DNA of 64,000 nucleotides from Dromaius novaehollandiae (taxonomy: Eukaryota > Chordata > Aves > Casuariiformes > Dromaiidae). The first letter of the stretch is position 1, and the number at the start of each line of letters is the position of its first letter. Shown here in pieces: positions 8,671 to 21,600 of the stretch. A program made the position numbers and the translations under genes. The notes below the pieces were generated by a model that was not told the DNA's origin, did no database searches, and saw only the letters and a list, made by a program, of their open reading frames with translations. The stretch is taken from the NCBI RefSeq assembly GCF_036370855.1, contig NC_088099.1, positions 150,803,517-150,867,516 of the forward strand, given 5' to 3'.

Positions 8671-11600
8671 TGGTGAGGCTGGCGTGGTGTCTACCTTCAG
8701 TTCGATCGCCGGCCAAGCTTTTTTCCATGAGCACGAGAGCTAGCGACTTGCTGCACGGAATAATAAAATGAAATCCTCAAGTGACTGCGGAGCTCAGACT
8801 TGAGGGCACATCCTCCACACCGCAAGACTTGCAGGAAAATCTCAAGAGTTGATTCCAGACTCTTCTTGGATGGTCATGCACTTTCTGTGACAGGCATAAA
8901 TGACTGTGAAAAATACTGTCGATAAAAATGCATAATGAATTGAATTGCCAATTCGTATAAACCTTTGCTGGCTTGTTTTGCCAGTGCTTTCTCTAAAGTG
9001 ATTAGTTAGGATGTGAAAATAAAACGCTTAGGAAAAAAGAACTGAAGATATCCATTACAGATGGATATAGTGCTACTGGGGAAAAACTAGGCACTGAGGA
9101 GGCGAGGAGCAAGGAGGAGGGGGCTGTTAGTGTAGCGCAGAAAAGAGGATGCCCACGCAGAGCTGGAGTGAGCAGCACCTGCCTGCGTGGCTGTCAGGTA
9201 AGAAGGCAGCGATACAAGACTGAAAGCAAAACTGGGAGGGAACCAAGCAGGCAGAAGGGAGAAGAAGGGCAGATGTGATAAGGAGTAGTCCTGGCATCAG
9301 TGAACAGGGTATTCTCTATAATGACTCTTTGCTGGTTCTGAAATGCTATACTAGACAAAAAACATCAAATTCTTGGAGACTGCTACTGCTTAGACCTGAA
9401 AGACCCATCACAGAAGATTCAGGTCTTTGTGGTGATAACTGCCACGAGCGTGAAAACTACTTGTCAGGACACAGCAATATCAGGCAGGAAATTCTTTGTG
9501 CACAACCAACGGAAGTGTCATTGATCTTCCAAAACCCAGAAACTGCAGCACATATTCTGGAATACTTGCTAAACCTTAGTGACTTTTCATTTACCCATAC
9601 ACAAACACCTTGCTGCTCTGACAGCCACTCTCCTCCCCATTATGTGCCGGCTTGTGTTGGGAATGCATATGAATTTGTTGCTAATAATTAAGATCCCACA
9701 AAAAGAGAAGCAAACGGAAAGGGAGTCATGACTCTGTCAGGCCAAAGATTGTCCTTTCTTATATGTCTTCCCAGGTGATGCTGTCCCTTGTTTTCCACTT
9801 ACAGTGCACAGACAGATGTGCACTTTATAGTGCAAAATCATGGTCCAGTCATGACCCATAATATTGATATTTTTTTTCTTACTTTGGATGCAAATAGTTA
9901 ACAGCATTTTTATTTAGAGAATGTAAGTGATTGTTGCCAAAGCTCTGAGGTGTGGAGGTGGTAAGATGAATGCATAGCAACACGTACTCTGCAAACACAA
10001 ATACAGCTGGTGAAAAGATTAATCCAGCAGGGGCAGGAAGTAAGGACATTCGTCGCAATAAAAATGGCTACATAGAGCTAAAACTGGAATGATGGACACA
10101 CAATGGGACAGGAATAAAAGACTGGAGTAGACTGTCAAGATCAATGAGTCTTGTCCTCTCTGTTGCAGCCTAACACATCATGCAATCCTTTCATAGCCTG
10201 AGCAGGACTATGGTAGCAATGCAGTGATAATATGGGATGTGACAGTAGATTGATTAAGGTGTCTCAGTTTGCATATAAATCTGAACTGTGCTCTAGACTT
10301 GCTTGGAAACTTTCTTCCAGTTGACCCAGTTGTAAATGGCTATCTGAACTAGATGTATAAGAACAAGATGTATGAGATATCTCCATTCCAGGCGAGCTAT
10401 GCTTAGCATGAGACTGGTAGGAACTTGTAAGGTTCTAAAAGTGGTTTCACTCCGTCTAACGAGCCAATATCTGCAAACTTGCTGAAAGCCTGACCAGCCC
10501 TGAATAAAGCAGTTCTCCGAATGGTGCACCCCATCATGAACTAATGAAGGAGGGGTGTATAGATATTCCTCTTGCCCTTACCAGTCCAGGAAATTTTCTT
10601 GCTTCTCAGTGGAGCATTCCCACAACCACTTTTCTTCTTTTTATTCTTAACTTTCAGCTTAATAACATGTACATGGAGTTTTGGTGCTCTTGTGTTTGCT
10701 GAATCTTCAATTGCTATCCCTTGCCCTGTGCTCTGTGCTTGTAATGGGGCCTTGAGTTTCCAGCGGTCTCTGCAAGTGTTGAAGATGCCCAGGGCTGCAT
10801 AGCTTTGAAAATAAGGTGCGCTCTGGCCAATGTGGCTCAGACTATAGTATATTTAGAGAATACAGACAGACTATTGCATACACTTTCCATTTGCACTTCA
10901 TATTACTGTGCACATAATAATACACAGCACATCGTATTACTGTGTAGAGTAAATTGGCCAGGGAGCCAGTAACAAGGGGTTGCAGGAAATTTGAAAATCT
11001 AGGTAAAAAAATATGGACCCGTGTACAGATCTGTGAAAAATAACAAGGACAGTAGAAGTGAATGAAGAGGCAAAGCAAAACTGTTATATAAAGTGGAAAA
11101 GAAAAAAGTGATATAATCTTTTGCTTAGAGAATATAAGTATTCTGAGGATAGCAAGCAAATATTGGGATATCTCTCTATGAAAAGAAATATCTAGCATTT
11201 CTATGTGTTTAAAACACATTACTGTCACAGATCTATTGATCTATAAAGCAAAAGTAGATAGAAAAGCAATTTATTTCTACTCTGGTTGCCTTACTAACCC
11301 ACATCCATTGTTCATTAATAAAAGACACAATAAGTAAATGTACAAAGAGATGAAGAATAAGAAGATGTTTGACAAGTCATACCAGAAATGTCAAGTGAAG
11401 ATTAAATCCTTGCAAAATACTTCTGCTTCCCATGTCTGAGTATGTGAAATCACAGTTTGGGTAAGTAGAGCTTCTGGACAAGAATAAAAGAAGTCCCTCC
11501 TTGGTCTTAGAAGGGTGACCAGGAGGGTTGAGGAGAGCATAAGAAGGGACCTGCAGACTGTTTGGAAAGCATGCTATGTTCTTATGGTGCCTTTTTTGGG

Positions 11601-11719
11601 TCAGTTTGCTTGGACATCTTTAGCAATGTGCAGAGAGACTCTGCAAGTAGCATACACACAGCTTAGAAGCTTAATGCAATTACTTTTGGACTAACCTACA
11701 GGAAAGGCAGGCTATAGCG

Positions 11720-12480
11720 AGCTGTCAGGCTAAGCTCACCACCCTGGTGTGGCACCTGAGGAGCCTTCTCTCGCCTCCTGGGCACCGATGGGCAGGGGAC
11801 ACCCAGTCTTGGTGGCTCCTGGGCCGGATCCAGGTGTTGCTGGGCTGCCGTGTCCTGCTGGCTCTGCCCACACTGACATCTCCAGCCGGCGACCTGACAG
11901 AGCCCAACTAGTCCAGGCGACACCAGTCACCCTCACCAGCTTCCTTGTTTTCTTCCTTCAGGAACGCATGCTAGTTCCTGTTGGCAATTTCTGTCTTGAA
12001 TCCCTGAGCTCCTCGCGGTCCCCATCTTAGCAGTCCCACCCTGACTGTGCTTTTTCCTTCCTCACCATCCCACCGAATGCCTTGCGGCTCTTTCTCAGCA
12101 GCTTGGTGCAGGTGAGATGCAGAGCCATCGCTGAGCTGGGCCTTGGCGTGTCTGACACGGGCATTGCTAGGCACCTGGCCCAGGGGGTGACCACTGGACA
12201 CCTGGGGTGGTGGAGGAGTCTCCTGCGCTCTGTGCCTGCCTCCGCACAGGTGAGAGCTGCACCCCTTGGTGCCTTCTGCGGGACCCTATACTGTGCTGTC
12301 ACTCACCCCGGAGAGAGCCAAAGTGTCCGCTCATTTCCACCCATGGCCACACCTGGGGAGATAAGGGACGTGCTTGCATCCAGGTGGCTCCAGGGGTGGG
12401 GGCCTGCAGCCTTGCACGTAGACGCGCTACGAGGTCTGCGTGCGCTGTGTCTGCTCTGAGTGCCAGATGTCGTGCACGCT
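11720..12480 (+). other. GC-rich patch with exon-like block (unrecognised)
   Basis: On the plus strand a pyrimidine-rich stretch ends in TTTCTCAG (AG at 12097-12098) and is followed by 151 bases that stay open in one frame. These end at CAG|GTGAGAG, with exon end at 12249. A second donor-like CAG|GTGAGAT lies inside (exon end 12111). The open frame continues from 12082 to 12459. The peptide resembles nothing I recognise. It could be an exon of a non-coding RNA or a chance product of GC-rich sequence. Confidence 0.25.
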
Positions 12481-14956
12481 AATGGTTCCCGCAATTACAT
12501 TCTCCAGACACTCTCCGGTATGGTTATCCTTGCCACTTTCCAGCACAGTTGCATGGAAAAACAGTGATTCACCTCCAATAATCACAAATAAAATCTGGGA
12601 CTTTTAACGAAACAGATGTCCAGTGCAGAATGCAAAATACAGAATATGGAATGAAGGAATGTAAAGGTAAAATAAGATTGCAGACTAGCCTGCAGGGAAG
12701 CCAACCTGAAAACCAGAAGCTGCCTAGGAGACAAATAAAGAAAACACCGAGGAACTTTTAAGCAAGGGATTTAAAGGACAGACAATGCACAAAAAAGAGA
12801 GTGGGATATAACAAGAGGAAATAATAGCTTGTCTCATAAACTGGTGATTTTTCTTTATGTTAGATCTGGAAACAGAAATTACTAATGCCTGTTGTAGTAT
12901 GTATAAAACTATGGGTGAAAGAAGAAAGTGAAGGCTGCAGTTTCTGACAAGCCAAGGACATGCAGCCTTCAGCAGAATATATATTGCTGGTGACAGAATG
13001 AGGTTTTATAGAAATTATCAGGAATAGTAGACCAAGGTTCTATATTACCAGCAAAGAGTTGAAGATTACTTCTAACGACAACAAAGTTGTTCACATTAGG
13101 GAGGTAATGCTAATAATTTATTGAATGAGCCTGTATTAAAAGGACAAGGTATATCAGAATAATAAAATGCCTTCCCTTGGTAGTGCTTTTTGTCCACTTG
13201 CTTCAAAGTACATTAAAAACCTGAGACTATTATTTCCATTTTAAAGGTGAAGAAACTGAAACATGGGGAGATTGTGTAATTTGTTACAAGCCAGACAACA
13301 TGTTTGTTAGCACCAAAATCAAGGCTAAAAATAGAGACTAGAGCCCTGTTCCTCCTTCCACCCTCTGTAGCTAACTGAAAAGGGCAAGGCATGACTTAGG
13401 AGGGAATGAAAATCTACATACCCAACTGAGAGAGGGCCATAGGCATGAGGAATGGAGCCATAGAGCTGTATTAATCTCATAAGTCATGACATCGGAGCAA
13501 GATATGCCAGAAAGGCACATCTGTGGAGGTGGCTTTCAGAAGACTACTCTGAAAGGATTCAGAGGACTGCTGCAGTCCATACTAACTGCTGATGGTGGTC
13601 TCTGTATCTTAAGTAGCGCTTGAGGCCTCTTCAGCCCCCAGAACAGCCTGGATTAGAGGACACAAAGCAGAGCTACACTTCTCTCCCTCTTCCTCTCTCC
13701 CCCAGTCTATTACATTGAATATCATGCTGAATTTCTCTGCTGAGCAAAGCCTTGCCCATGTGTCTAGTCCTGGCCCCATCTAAATCACTAGGATTTTTGT
13801 AAACAACTTAAAAATAGACCAGGATTTCTTATTGTCTTCCACTGCCTTAGCTGCTGTCTCTTGGTAGCAATGCGTTTCTGTGAGAGAACACTTCCTTTAA
13901 GGAATGAGAAAAATCTGCTTGGTGGGTAGAACAGCCTAGCAGGGGAACAAGGGGAAATGTAAGACCAATTGCAGTAATACAGGCTCTGACAGTGAGATCT
14001 GGTAGACATGTACAAAGGGCAGCATTTCTTGTTCAAATATTGAAAGATAGATTGAACAAAGTACTAGAAAATATATTGCAAGGAGAAATCCTTCATGGGG
14101 CCACAGGAAAAAGCTAGACCATCTATCTAGGGATTTTCCTCTTTGAAGTCCTATGCTCCCATTTGTCTGGTTTCCAATTGGATGTGGTCAGAGTGAAAGT
14201 AGAAGGAGAAGTTTTTCGTCTTTTGGAACAGTCAAACCTTTAAAGTCCAGCAGGTCCCCTGAACTTTGAAAATGCAACTTGAGGTTTTTAAACAAGACTT
14301 CTGTTGAGATCAGTGGCAGGCACTGCAGACCAAACACCCACTCAGCAGTAAACACGTAATGCATCAGATATGGTCAAGGCTGTTAACGTTCTTTTTCTTG
14401 TCACCTAGCCACTGTTCACGTTCCTAAGGACTTTCTGTTTGCTCTCCTTCTTTGATAGCTTCAGGGGAGGGAAAAACACCCCTTCTTAAGACTGAACTTA
14501 ATGGAAAGATATCTGGAGTCAATAGAGGAAAATAAAGAAAATGGCCTCATGGTTTTGTTTTTCTTTAGTCAGGAAGCATGTAATGAAATATGACGTCATC
14601 CTCTATATTAAAGCAACTCTCCTATAGTTTTTAATTGCTATGTACTTTGAAATTGTATATTCAGACAGGCATAGCACACTGCATTAGCTCTTTGGCAAAC
14701 AGAAGAAGTCTTAGAGATTCACATGCTGCTAAAGCAAATGTTGTACAGTTTTCTCCTCTGACACATCAGTGTCATTTTTATCTGGCTACTATGTTATGAA
14801 TGCAGTAAAACTGCAATGATGGTGACATCTACTATATACTGACAGGACTGTAGGCACAATATGAAAAAAAGCACATGCTTCTTTGAGCAGTTGAAAAGCT
14901 CATAATGCATTATTTATGGGAAATCAATACGTATTTGTAATAACTACATACATATG

Positions 14957-14980
14957 TCTATCTATCCATCCATCCATCCA
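14957..14980. repeat. Tetranucleotide microsatellite (TCTA)/(TCCA)n
   Basis: Short run of TCTA units passing into TCCA units. Confidence 0.8.
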
Positions 14981-15218
14981 AAGAAGCAAAGAAGTCTCTC
15001 TCCCATCTATTGGTGAAAAATAGAAAGCAGGGCCACAGAGGATTTAGTCTGCATTAACTAATTACCTGTTCCACTGGTAACCACTGGGGACTCACCACAG
15101 GCAGGCTGGGTTTTGCAGGGTGGTTGGCTCTTGAAAAGGTGATTTTTGCTTGTGGCAAAGATCTCATTCCTAGGCACGCAGGTGTCTATTATATAGTCCT
15201 GAATGCTCTTTCCATCTT

Positions 15219-15640
15219 GATGAGGATCGCACTATAAGAGACAATGACACAAAGAAGGTCCTTTGGCAAGAATTACAATAGTGTGAGGCTTGAGTGGGTG
15301 CAATCGTCACTGGAGTCCTCTAGTGAGTGTTGTGCAGAGGACAGCAACTCACCCACATTGCACACGAGAAGACTGTGGTGATTCAAGGGCCCAGGCAGCA
15401 CCTCTGTGAAGGGGAGTCACTGTGCTGGGGGGACAGGGCGGCTCCTGGCCAGATTGATCACACTTTTTGCTGGGCACTGCAAGCACCAAGAGACCTGCAA
15501 ATGGACTCCTTCTCATGGGTGAGTGGCATTGAAGGACAGGCAAACAAGGGAAGGGTATTTGCTGTTACTGTGTGTTGTTAAATTTATTGCCCTTTTCTCT
15601 TTCCCCGAATAAAGATTTGCACACTTTCTCAGAGCCTTCA
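15219..15640 (+). other. Possible solo LTR or terminal exon
   Basis: A GC-richer block of about 400 bases ends in a pyrimidine-rich stretch, then AATAAA (15608-15613) and a T/C-rich tail. This layout is typical of the end of an avian retroviral LTR or of an mRNA 3' end. I found no primer-binding site, coding remnant or matching second LTR, and did not confirm TG...CA ends or a target duplication. An 84-codon frame at 15327-15581 is unrecognised. Confidence 0.25.
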
Positions 15641-18610
15641 TGAGTGGGGAGCCTTCTGACTGGCTAAGGGCATCTGGTTTTCTTGTGCTTCTTGGGTAGG
15701 GTTTCCAACTGGTTTAATCATTTGCCTAGGGATGTGAAATACATTGGTGCTACTGTTTTCTGCTCTCATGAATTACCTAGCCAACTATTATATATAGATA
15801 TTATATTAAGATAATATGTATTATTCTGCTACTCTTTTTATCTGAGGCATCTATACGTGCAAAACATATGCAGAAACAAATAGCTATATGGAGATTTTGA
15901 TGGAACGTAGGAGATCTGGAGAGAAGTCTTCCCTTCTCCTATTCCAAGTGACATTCTCTCCCCCACACAATACTGTACATAAAATGAACCATGGAGAGCT
16001 ATTTTCCCAAGCAGACGGAAATGCTGAATTTTGAGGTGGGTAGTTGCATTTCAAAGCCAGAAATCCACATGAAAGACATTTGTACAGTGCCATCTGGACA
16101 AGTTTTTAATTAATATGGAAAATAAAAAATGAAAGGAGAGACGAGCAATTTCTTCACATTCACATTATGTAGGCATAATCCTACCAGGAAAAAAATGAAA
16201 ACTTACCCATGGTTATACTTCCAAAGGCTTAACATAGAGCATCTACCGCAGATTTATAAAAATAAACTTAGAGTGAGAAAGAAATATTTTAACAATTCTA
16301 TGGATAGTTTTATTAATTTATTGACTTTATTAATTTAGAAGAATATTGTTTTTTTAAGTAGAGATAGCAAGAATGCATAGTGACAGTAGATGAAGCAAAA
16401 CTTGTATGTATTCTGAATGATGGAGTTTATTCTCTTTAATCAATCAGGATCACTTTTGAGGAAGAAACAAGGAGATGAGTCTCCTTCTGTCTTAATGCAC
16501 ATAATATAGGAATTTAGCTGCCTGTTTGCAACGTAACTGCCCCTTTGCTATCTGGGCAGCAGAAAGTAATAAAACATGATTAAACTGAAGACTGAGTCCG
16601 CTGCCTGCCTGGTGAAGTCTTGAAAGAGAAAGTAGATGTGGAGTATTTGACTTCCAATATTTTGCAGCTTTGAGAAATACTGTCACTTTTTAATGATTGA
16701 TCTGCTTTCTCATCTGTTTTTCTTGTTATATTTTTAAATCAGGAGCATTGAAATCCCCATTTTTCGATGACAGAAGAAATCAACAGATACTTGTCATTAT
16801 GAAAGATTTTATTCCATTTATCTTGGGCAAATTTTAATATATTCTTCTTGTCTGCCGAAATTTATATCATCAGTTTCAATTTGATAGAGTATTTTTCACA
16901 TCTGGAATGAAGTTCTCTGTCCATTGCTAAAATTCATCTCGTCCTTTCCCTTCCTCACACAAATTCTATAATACTTTAATTAATGGTTTAATAGCTGTCG
17001 AGATCTTGGAATAAAAGTACAACTCATAGTTAAACAGAAATGACACACTTTTTATGCTGGAGGAGAAGTAAGCAAACCATAAGTCTGCAAGTGTGAAACC
17101 AAAGGCGTAGGGAACATATGTCTCCCGTTGTGAACAGGTGCTAACTCAGTCAACGTGAGTAAATGATGCTAACACTGCTACATGAGGCAACATCTGCGCT
17201 TAAGGTGAATTGCTCCCCAAAATGGCCAGATGCTTGGGACAGCGGAAGAAAAGGCCTTGCCTCAGATATTTAGGTTATTATAAAGTTGTTTCTTTACTCT
17301 GCCCTGCCTAGAAACATCGTTAGTTAAATAATTTAAGAAGTACAACATCTATGATGAAGTCTGAATTTAGGAATTTACTTCAGGTATCAAGACAATGAGT
17401 GTTCAGGAGAAAATCTAATTTTATTCCTAACATTATTTGAGCTTGAAAAATGACATTGTGTCTACTTAGCGTGTTAAAAGCCATGAAATGTATTCTATGG
17501 ATTAGTACCAGATGTTCCTCTGGCCTCCAGATGTTTCTCCTTGGGTATTTTCATTCTATTCAGAACATTGTTGCCAAGTCTGACTTCTTTTTCCTATTCC
17601 AAATTTCTGACCATGTATTCCTAAGTCTGGGTTTTTCTCTGACTTGCTCTAACATTCAACATCAAAAGTAGTCTGTTTCACTTCAGTTATTGAATTGGAG
17701 CCAATAGAGTCAGGTTTGGCATTAACTAAATCTGGAGATAGGCAACATAGACATCGACATCTGAACCAGCCATCTTGGCTTCCATTGTTGTGAGTGGCTA
17801 TCAAGTTGTTTCAGTCTAAAGAGTTTAAGATGACCAAATGTAGGCATTTCATTTAGGATGAGGTGAATCTTGCACTACACTCTATTGACTATAACTGTTG
17901 GTCAGATTGGCTTTGGCACACACCGGCATTTTTACTGTAGACAGGTGCGTTTAGATTAATCCCACCCTAAATGGCCAGTTGTCTTTGATTTTCAGTGGGT
18001 TTAGTGTAACAGTCTTGTTTAAAAGATACTAGCCTGCTTCCTTATCAGTAAGACTCTGAAAACTATGTCTGGTCTGGAGTGGGGAGATTTCTGTTCCTCT
18101 CTCTTGTATCTTCTTGTCTCTTCCTCAAGCTTCATTGGTCTTTCTTGTTCTCACTCTCTGCTTCTTCCACTCTTAACTCATATGTTAAATATTAATATTA
18201 GGCCTGAAACAGAGGAATGTTTTCATATCTCCTCTGAGCCACCACTACAAGACAGACTTTTTTTTTGCTGAACTCAGTCTATTTTGATCCAGTCTCCGAA
18301 GCATTGTTCTGACTAAGAGACCAGCTCAATGGTGAAAGGGATATGTGTCAGCTCCTCTAGAGTCCTTCAAATACAGGTAAGAAGTAGTAGTATTTCACCT
18401 GTTTTGCAGTTTCATATTGATTATATTTTGTTGACCAAGGACTTGCGTACTGACCTCTGCCATCCGCTGAGCCTTTAAACTCCTCGGGACAACTGTCAGG
18501 TTTGTATTCATCGTCCACATCTCACTCTAATGGATGGATATGTGGATAGACGAAAGAGGGCAGTTACCCAACTCCCTTGATCTCTAGACTCATATTCATG
18601 AGTCTGACCT

Positions 18611-18653
18611 CTGACCTCATGGACCTCATGACCCTTCTGACCTCATGGACCTC
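18611..18653. repeat. Two-copy CTGACCTCATGGACCTC repeat
   Basis: Two perfect 17-base copies at 18611-18627 and 18637-18653, with partial related copies around them (TCTGACCT before, CTCATGACC between). Confidence 0.85.
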
Positions 18654-21600
18654 CTTATTCTGCATATTGCAGGGTGAAGAAGGCTATTAATAAGAACTGT
18701 GATCAATACTCTCACAAAGTTGCATGAAACAGTGAATTTGCATCTTTTTTTATTACAGTTACAACAAAAGTGAGTGTATGTGAATTTTGTGCACAGATGT
18801 ACAGATGTAATTTTGGAGATGTGACCATTAAAGAATGGAGGTTGTCACTTAGACAAGGATTTCAAACACATGTAGAGCTACTAGCATATGCATAATCTCA
18901 CTGTACCTACATTTTTAAGGCGTCTTTTGGATATGGGCCTAGAAATTAAATTTTATAGGAAATATTTTGTCCTATACTAAATTATATTTCTGTTTAAGGA
19001 TAGTTTTTCTACTTACATCATTAGACCTTGATTTTTTCCTATGGCTAAAACTGAAATTTGCTCCTTTTAGTTATAAAAATATATTATAATATTTCAGTAC
19101 CTTATAAAACTTACTTACTTCCAAGGCCATGCTGAAGCTTTTTCTGAAATTTTCTATAGATACAGACAAATGGTGATTTAATCGAGAAATAGTGAAAATA
19201 CACATTCATCTTACAGCTTATTTCTGTCAAGAATATGTAAAAAAATGTTGAAAATGATTCTTGGGAAGTATGAATTATGAATGTAGTTTGTTGTTGCTGA
19301 TGTTAAATCATGAATATTGCTGTTCATGGTAAGCATGCATACATTTACATGCAGGTATTACAAGGGTGATTTATGCATTTCTAGAAATGTAAACGCCTTA
19401 TTCCTACTAGTCTGGAGGTAATGCCAAATACCTGCTCATTCTAGTACATTCTGTTTGAAGCTTCAGCCACGGCAAAATAGCACCCTGATTTAACTTCTGT
19501 TTTGGGGGCCCATTCTAACACCACTTACGGAAGAAAAACAGACCTTACTTTCAGCAATTGAATTTAACTGTAAAAACAATACTAAATAATGAGAAAGTAG
19601 AGATAGCCAAGTGGATTTCTTGGTCTCCTCTACCACTCTGCTCTGTGTAATGTCTATCCATTCTTCTTCTCAGGGGCAAAAATTTAATTGTCATTGTGGA
19701 AAATTGCTGCTAAGTAAAGCTGATCTTGAGTCCATGGGATTAAGTGAATATTGTATGAAGAGATGCAGCTTGTTAAAGTCAGCCTTTATGCATGGCAGGA
19801 CTGGATTTCTAGAACTGCAAAGTGAGAACAACTTCAATATAAAGTTAAGCCACTACCCTTGAATTCTTCATTTGGGGCAATGCTTTTGGAGGTATTTTCT
19901 GTGACATGAGATGTCAAGAATTTTGAGGAACTGTTGAGGAATAATTTGAACAGTGATTTTCCATAGAAATTTTCAGGAATGATCATCATATATTTAGATA
20001 GATGCTAAGAGTGTAGCCCCTATGTAAATCTTTCAAGTCTCTTGGACACTGAGAAATTGATTTTAATTGGGCTCTTTTGATGTTTAAAAATAATTTCTTT
20101 CTTCCAAGGAGGGATACCTGTGATTTGATACTGTTAAGGAGGACACATTTTGTAAGAAAGCAGAACTGTAACTGCCATCTAGTTACAATTCCACTGCAGA
20201 ACTGTAACCAGTTTTTTACTCTTCAAAGAGAGATACTTTGAAAAGAAAGTGAAATAATACTATCCAGAGCAGAAGCAAGAGAATAATCATGCAGAGATGC
20301 ATAGCTAAAATAACTTCTCTGTTTAAATATCTTTGAAAATGATATTAGGGAAAAGGACAAAGTGAATCAGTCAGGTATCTAAATAGAGGTATCTAGTGGT
20401 TCAGCATGTGAGACATCCATGTCGACTGGCAAATACAACACCAGAACACCAACCGTCTAGAACAACAGCCAGGTATAATACCCTAAAATATCCAAAATGG
20501 CACTAGACATCCATGTTTAAGTAACTGAATCCCACTCAGAGAGCCTACCTTGATTTGCTAAAAATACTTCAGAGTCGGTGGTTTTAGAAAACAGATTTAA
20601 GTAGCTAAAAGATCATATTCATACTAGAGATCTCTCTTGCTTAAGGTAAAAAGTGCTCCCCAAACAAATTCTTGTAATCAAGTGTCAAAATGATTATCAT
20701 TGTTTGAATAGCTGGGGGAAATTTAGAGGCTGTAAAACCGAAAGATTAATTTAACCAGTGATGCAAGAGACTGAGACATGCCTGAGGCCTCAATAGCATC
20801 CCCTGCCATCCTGACCAAGTGCCAGAATGAGCTCATACCCTCATCTCAAAGCAAAGATATATCTTTTTCCTTGAAGATTCCTAAATTATTTCTTTGAGTG
20901 GATAGGGAGAAAGCAAAACTTGCACTTGATTGATTTTTACCTACCTGGTGGGTTGATGTAATAAAAGACCAAAGCATTTTACCTAGGAGAGGAGAATTAT
21001 TGTAGCTGAAGGTTTAAACAACTATGAAGAAAAATCTGCTGCTGCTGCTTTGTTTGTAGGAAGTGTTTCTTTACTGTGCTTTTAAATTCTTGTCAAGGGC
21101 ATTTAGAGCACTAACTGGGCATTCTGCAGCATGGAATTTTTAAACTGGAATAAATAAATACTACCTTATTTAATGGAGTGAGTTGATTTTCCAATAAAGA
21201 GGAACTAGCAGCATAAGTCATCTGGCAAGCTATCATGCTGGCCTCGTATGCTAAAGCTAAAAAAAATTCCACAAAATATCTACCTTAACTGTGACTGTCT
21301 TCTCATAGATGATAAATCCTAAGCAGAAAAAGCAATGTACTTTGTATGCACAACAAAACACAGCCCTCTTGCACAGCGTGTGATGTTGAGGTCAGGCAAA
21401 AGCCAGATACAAAGATATCCCTGTGCAGCACCTGGCTTGCAAAGAACCAGAGGAAATCCCACCAGGAGAATGTGCATTGAATAGCTAAGAGCACCTTTAC
21501 ATGCTGCAGAGAAGTGTCCATCCCTGGATCTGCATGGATCCTAAGAGCCCTTTCCCCTTATGGAAAAGAAGAGAGGTCACCAGACCTATGGCAATAGTGA

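Larger units (their letters stand above)
8671..15218. other. Intergenic, upstream of TMEM74; one GC-rich patch
   Basis: Mostly AT-rich DNA with no recognisable gene. The exception is 11720-12480, a GC-rich patch holding a plus-strand open block with splice-like borders. A short TCTA/TCCA microsatellite lies at 14957-14980. Open frames at 9275-9691 (begins with GTG) and 10842-11228 are not recognised and look like chance. Confidence 0.5.

Noticed and set aside
9275..9691. 138-codon plus-strand frame
   Set aside because: It begins with GTG, not ATG, shows no recognised motif and lies in ordinary AT-rich DNA.
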